Origin: Cyclobacteriaceae bacterium
Lineage (GTDB): Bacteria; Bacteroidota; Bacteroidia; Cytophagales; Cyclobacteriaceae
Direction of reading: 5' to 3'
NCBI GenBank assembly: GCA_019751475.1
Contig: JAIENH010000440.1
Location: 1 to 7,859, forward strand
DNA length: 7,859 nt
Under the pieces are notes generated by a model that ran no database searches, was not told where the DNA came from, and saw only the letters and a program-made list of their open reading frames with translations. Of this stretch, positions 5,608 to 7,859 are shown in pieces (position 1 is the first letter of the stretch; every line of letters starts with the position of its first letter). A program made the position numbers and the translations under genes.

Positions 5608-5629
5608 AAAACCATTAATCAATATTAAA

Positions 5630-7859
5630 ATGAAAAAAGTTTATCTATTTCTATTTATTACGATTCTTTCATGTAGCCTTCAGGCACAATCGCTATTGCG
5701 AGGCAAGGTGACAGACGCGAGTAATTCGCCCCTCGTGGGCGCCAACATACAAGTGACCGGCAAGGGCGGCACCATTACCGACAAAGACGGTGAATTCTCA
5801 CTCGAATGTTCAGGAGCTATGGAGATCATCATCTCATACGTAGGATATCAGACCGTCACACGTTCTATTACGGATTGCTCATCAGCAGTTTCGGTCTCAT
5901 TAGTTGCTACCAACCAAACACTGGGCGAGGTAGAGATTACAGCTACGGCTACCTCTGCAATCGATCACTCAATGCTTTCGCAACCTGTATCGATCAGCAA
6001 GTTGGGCCAGGTGGAGATCAAGCGAGGCACAGGTTTGTTTTTAGATGATGCCATCAACGCTAATATTCCTGGCGTGTTTATGCAACGCAGAACAGTTTCT
6101 GCCGGACAGCAATTTAATATTCGCGGCTACGGTGGCGGTGGCCCTGGAAACAGGGGAGTGAACAACAACTTTGATCAGCTTGGTATCAAGGCGTACCTCA
6201 ACGGTATTCCCATCACGGATGCAGAAGGTATCACGCTTATGGATGATATTGACTTTGGCTCGATCGGAAACGTGGAGGTGGTGAAAGGGCCTTCAGGTAC
6301 ACTGTACGGATTGGCCATTGCTGGTGTGGTGAATCTTCAGACAATGAAACCACAAAAAGGAAAAACCTCCGTAGGTCAGGATGTGATGTTCGGCAGCTAT
6401 GGACTCAATCGCTTCACCACGCATGTGCAAGTCAGTACGGAGCGTTCTTCTATCCTCATCAACTATGGTAAGCAAAACTTTGACGGCTTTATGCCTCATA
6501 CAAAGTCGCGCAAGGATTTTGTAAATGTCATGGGTGAGTTTCAGTTAAATGACAAGCAATCCCTTACTACGTATCTTGGCTACAGCGATAGTTACGATGA
6601 GCGCAACGGTGAACTTACTGCGGATCAGTACAGCACATTCGACTATAGCGGAAATCCAGCCTACATCAAAAACAACGCACACACTAACGTCATCAGCATG
6701 CGTGCGGGCATCAGTCATAATTACCAGTTCTCAAAGAATTTTTCAAACACAACTTCTGTATTTGGCACGGGCCTGAACAGCAACGTGAGTTCAGCAGGCG
6801 GTTGGACGGACAAAGCACCTTTCAATGCAGGCTTCCGATCCGTGTTTGATACGCGTTTTGATCTGGGTTCTTCGGTAAAACTTTCGGGCATCACCGGTAT
6901 TGAAGCGCAGCGTCAATATGCGCAGGTTATCGGCTACCCCATGGTAGTTAACAATGCTGATCCAAACGGTGACAATATTATTGGCGCCATTCGCAGCAAT
7001 CAAAGTACGGTTGCAGGCACGTATTTACTCTTTACACAATGGACACTTTCGTTGCCGAATGATTTGTCGTTTACGGCCGGGCTTGGGTCAAGCTCTATGA
7101 ATATTGTGTTGATAGACAAACTATACGTACCTGCCAACAACACGCCTACGAATACAGTACCCACGCGCTACGCCACCGACTATAACAACCTGGTTTCGCC
7201 TAATCTTGCTATCAACAAAATATTCAGCAGGCAGGTGTCAGCACACGTTTCCTTTAGTCAGGGCTATCGTGCACCAGTGGCCTCTAATATTTATGTGCCG
7301 CTGGGCGGATTCGTCAATACCAACTTAGTGCCGGAGATGGGACAACAATTTGAAATCGGTTCTAAAGGCACGTTGTTGAATGATAAGCTTTACTACGAAG
7401 CCGCTTACTTCCGCACTACCTACTCAAACAAGATGACACTACTCGGTGTGCCAAATGCAGCGGGTACCGCTACACTATACAGCTATGTTGTAAATGCAGG
7501 TGGACAAAACAACAACGGGTTTGAGTTGCTGTTAAAGTACACGGCCATTCAGTCTGAGACAGGGTTTATAAAAATGGTGCGCCCATTTGCAAACATGACG
7601 TACTCAGATTTTAGGTACGATGGCCTCACTTTTAATAACAATGCTACCGTGCCGGTTTCCGATTTTTCAGGAAATGCTGTGGCCGGTGTGCCGAAGTATG
7701 TGGTAAATGTGGGAAGTGATTTTGTGTCAAGCAGCGGGTTGTATGCCAATGCGATGTACATGTTCCGTGATGTCATGCCCTTCACGCCCGATGGGCTCAA
7801 CGTGGCCACGAGCACTAATTTATTAAACGCCAAGATTGGTTTTAGAAAAACATTTGGTG
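5630..7859 (+). CDS. TonB-dependent outer-membrane receptor (3'-partial)
   Basis: Ligand-gated outer-membrane transporter driven by TonB-ExbBD. The frame was read from ATG 5630 to the window end without a stop: 743 codons. Signal peptide at 1-19 or 20 (MKKVYLFLF...LQAQ). A CarboxypepD_reg-like domain follows (about 24-95): LRGKVTDASNSPLVGANI, then GGTITDKDGEFSL, then ISYVGYQT. A TonB-box-like segment is EVEITATA (100-107). The plug covers about 115-240, with the usual landmarks FNIRGY (162-167), YLNGIPITDAEG (189-200) and VEVVKGPSGTLYG (215-227). The barrel follows, including FSQGYRAP and the late EIGSKG strand. Residues 168-181 form a Gly/Asn-rich plug loop. The end reached (LLNAKIGFRKTFG) is near the last strands, so probably fewer than 100 residues are missing. 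The overall type resembles receptors for ferric siderophores or related complexes rather than SusC, because no SusD partner or SusC-like length is seen. Ligand unknown. The leader has no Shine-Dalgarno sequence. Confidence 0.93.
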   Translation, partial: MKKVYLFLFITILSCSLQAQSLLRGKVTDASNSPLVGANIQVTGKGGTITDKDGEFSLECSGAMEIIISYVGYQTVTRSITDCSSAVSVSLVATNQTLGEVEITATATSAIDHSMLSQPVSISKLGQVEIKRGTGLFLDDAINANIPGVFMQRRTVSAGQQFNIRGYGGGGPGNRGVNNNFDQLGIKAYLNGIPITDAEGITLMDDIDFGSIGNVEVVKGPSGTLYGLAIAGVVNLQTMKPQKGKTSVGQDVMFGSYGLNRFTTHVQVSTERSSILINYGKQNFDGFMPHTKSRKDFVNVMGEFQLNDKQSLTTYLGYSDSYDERNGELTADQYSTFDYSGNPAYIKNNAHTNVISMRAGISHNYQFSKNFSNTTSVFGTGLNSNVSSAGGWTDKAPFNAGFRSVFDTRFDLGSSVKLSGITGIEAQRQYAQVIGYPMVVNNADPNGDNIIGAIRSNQSTVAGTYLLFTQWTLSLPNDLSFTAGLGSSSMNIVLIDKLYVPANNTPTNTVPTRYATDYNNLVSPNLAINKIFSRQVSAHVSFSQGYRAPVASNIYVPLGGFVNTNLVPEMGQQFEIGSKGTLLNDKLYYEAAYFRTTYSNKMTLLGVPNAAGTATLYSYVVNAGGQNNNGFELLLKYTAIQSETGFIKMVRPFANMTYSDFRYDGLTFNNNATVPVSDFSGNAVAGVPKYVVNVGSDFVSSSGLYANAMYMFRDVMPFTPDGLNVATSTNLLNAKIGFRKTFG

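Noticed and set aside
5615..5628. TTAAT-CAAT-ATTAA inverted repeat over the receptor leader
   Set aside because: Five-base AT-only arms are expected often in such leaders; it does not match a Fur box.
5639..5677. Lipoprotein signal for the receptor (Cys16 in ILSC)
   Set aside because: Leu just before the Ser-Cys fits the lipobox poorly, and receptors of this type use signal peptidase I; the LQAQ site fits better.

Overview
The window reads as chromosomal DNA of a member of the Bacteroidota, most likely a Cytophagales-type organism. This is inferred from several signs together: a two-part FtsX/MacB permease of the Bacteroidota type, a YpdA-type bacillithiol-system reductase, an antitoxin-like protein of a family common in this phylum, a TonB-dependent receptor with an N-terminal CarboxypepD_reg-like domain, mostly AT-rich leaders without Shine-Dalgarno sequences, and one good match to the phylum's -33/-7 promoter (TTTG, 19 nt, TAnnTTTG). 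No rRNA, tRNA, insertion sequence, phage gene or CRISPR array was seen.

Layout. (1) 1-1194 (+): C-terminal half of an ABC-transporter permease, cut by the left edge. (2) 2373-1200 (-): a two-gene unit, a ureohydrolase that resembles plant arginases followed 10 nt later by an unrecognised 120-residue protein; its last stop codon faces the permease stop across 5 nt. (3) 2471-3439 (+): YpdA-family flavoprotein reductase, divergent from the ureohydrolase across 97 bp that carries a candidate promoter. (4) 3440-3626: intergenic DNA with two hairpins of one short palindromic repeat family. (5) 3627-4583 (+): a Tat-signal-bearing TIM-barrel sugar isomerase/epimerase-like protein. (6) 4584-4639: a third, decayed copy of the palindrome between convergent genes. 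(7) 4876-4640 (-): an antitoxin-like protein with no toxin beside it. (8) 4992-5498 (+): a membrane-anchored small protein of a Bacteroidota-restricted type, then a strong terminator (5553-5586) and a dyad element (5589-5607). (9) 5630-7859 (+): a TonB-dependent outer-membrane receptor, open to the right edge and missing only its C-terminal end.

How the parts fit. This is mostly housekeeping and transport content rather than a single dedicated system. The ureohydrolase acts in arginine or agmatine breakdown, YpdA in low-molecular-weight thiol redox balance, the exported isomerase in periplasmic sugar chemistry, and the last two genes probably in uptake of a metal complex or similar ligand. 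No clear undescribed system is visible. The best leads are the palindrome family (three copies in about 1.2 kb), the plant-arginase-like enzyme with its small partner, the YpdA variant lacking the usual active-site Cys, and the small CxH/HxC protein in front of the receptor.
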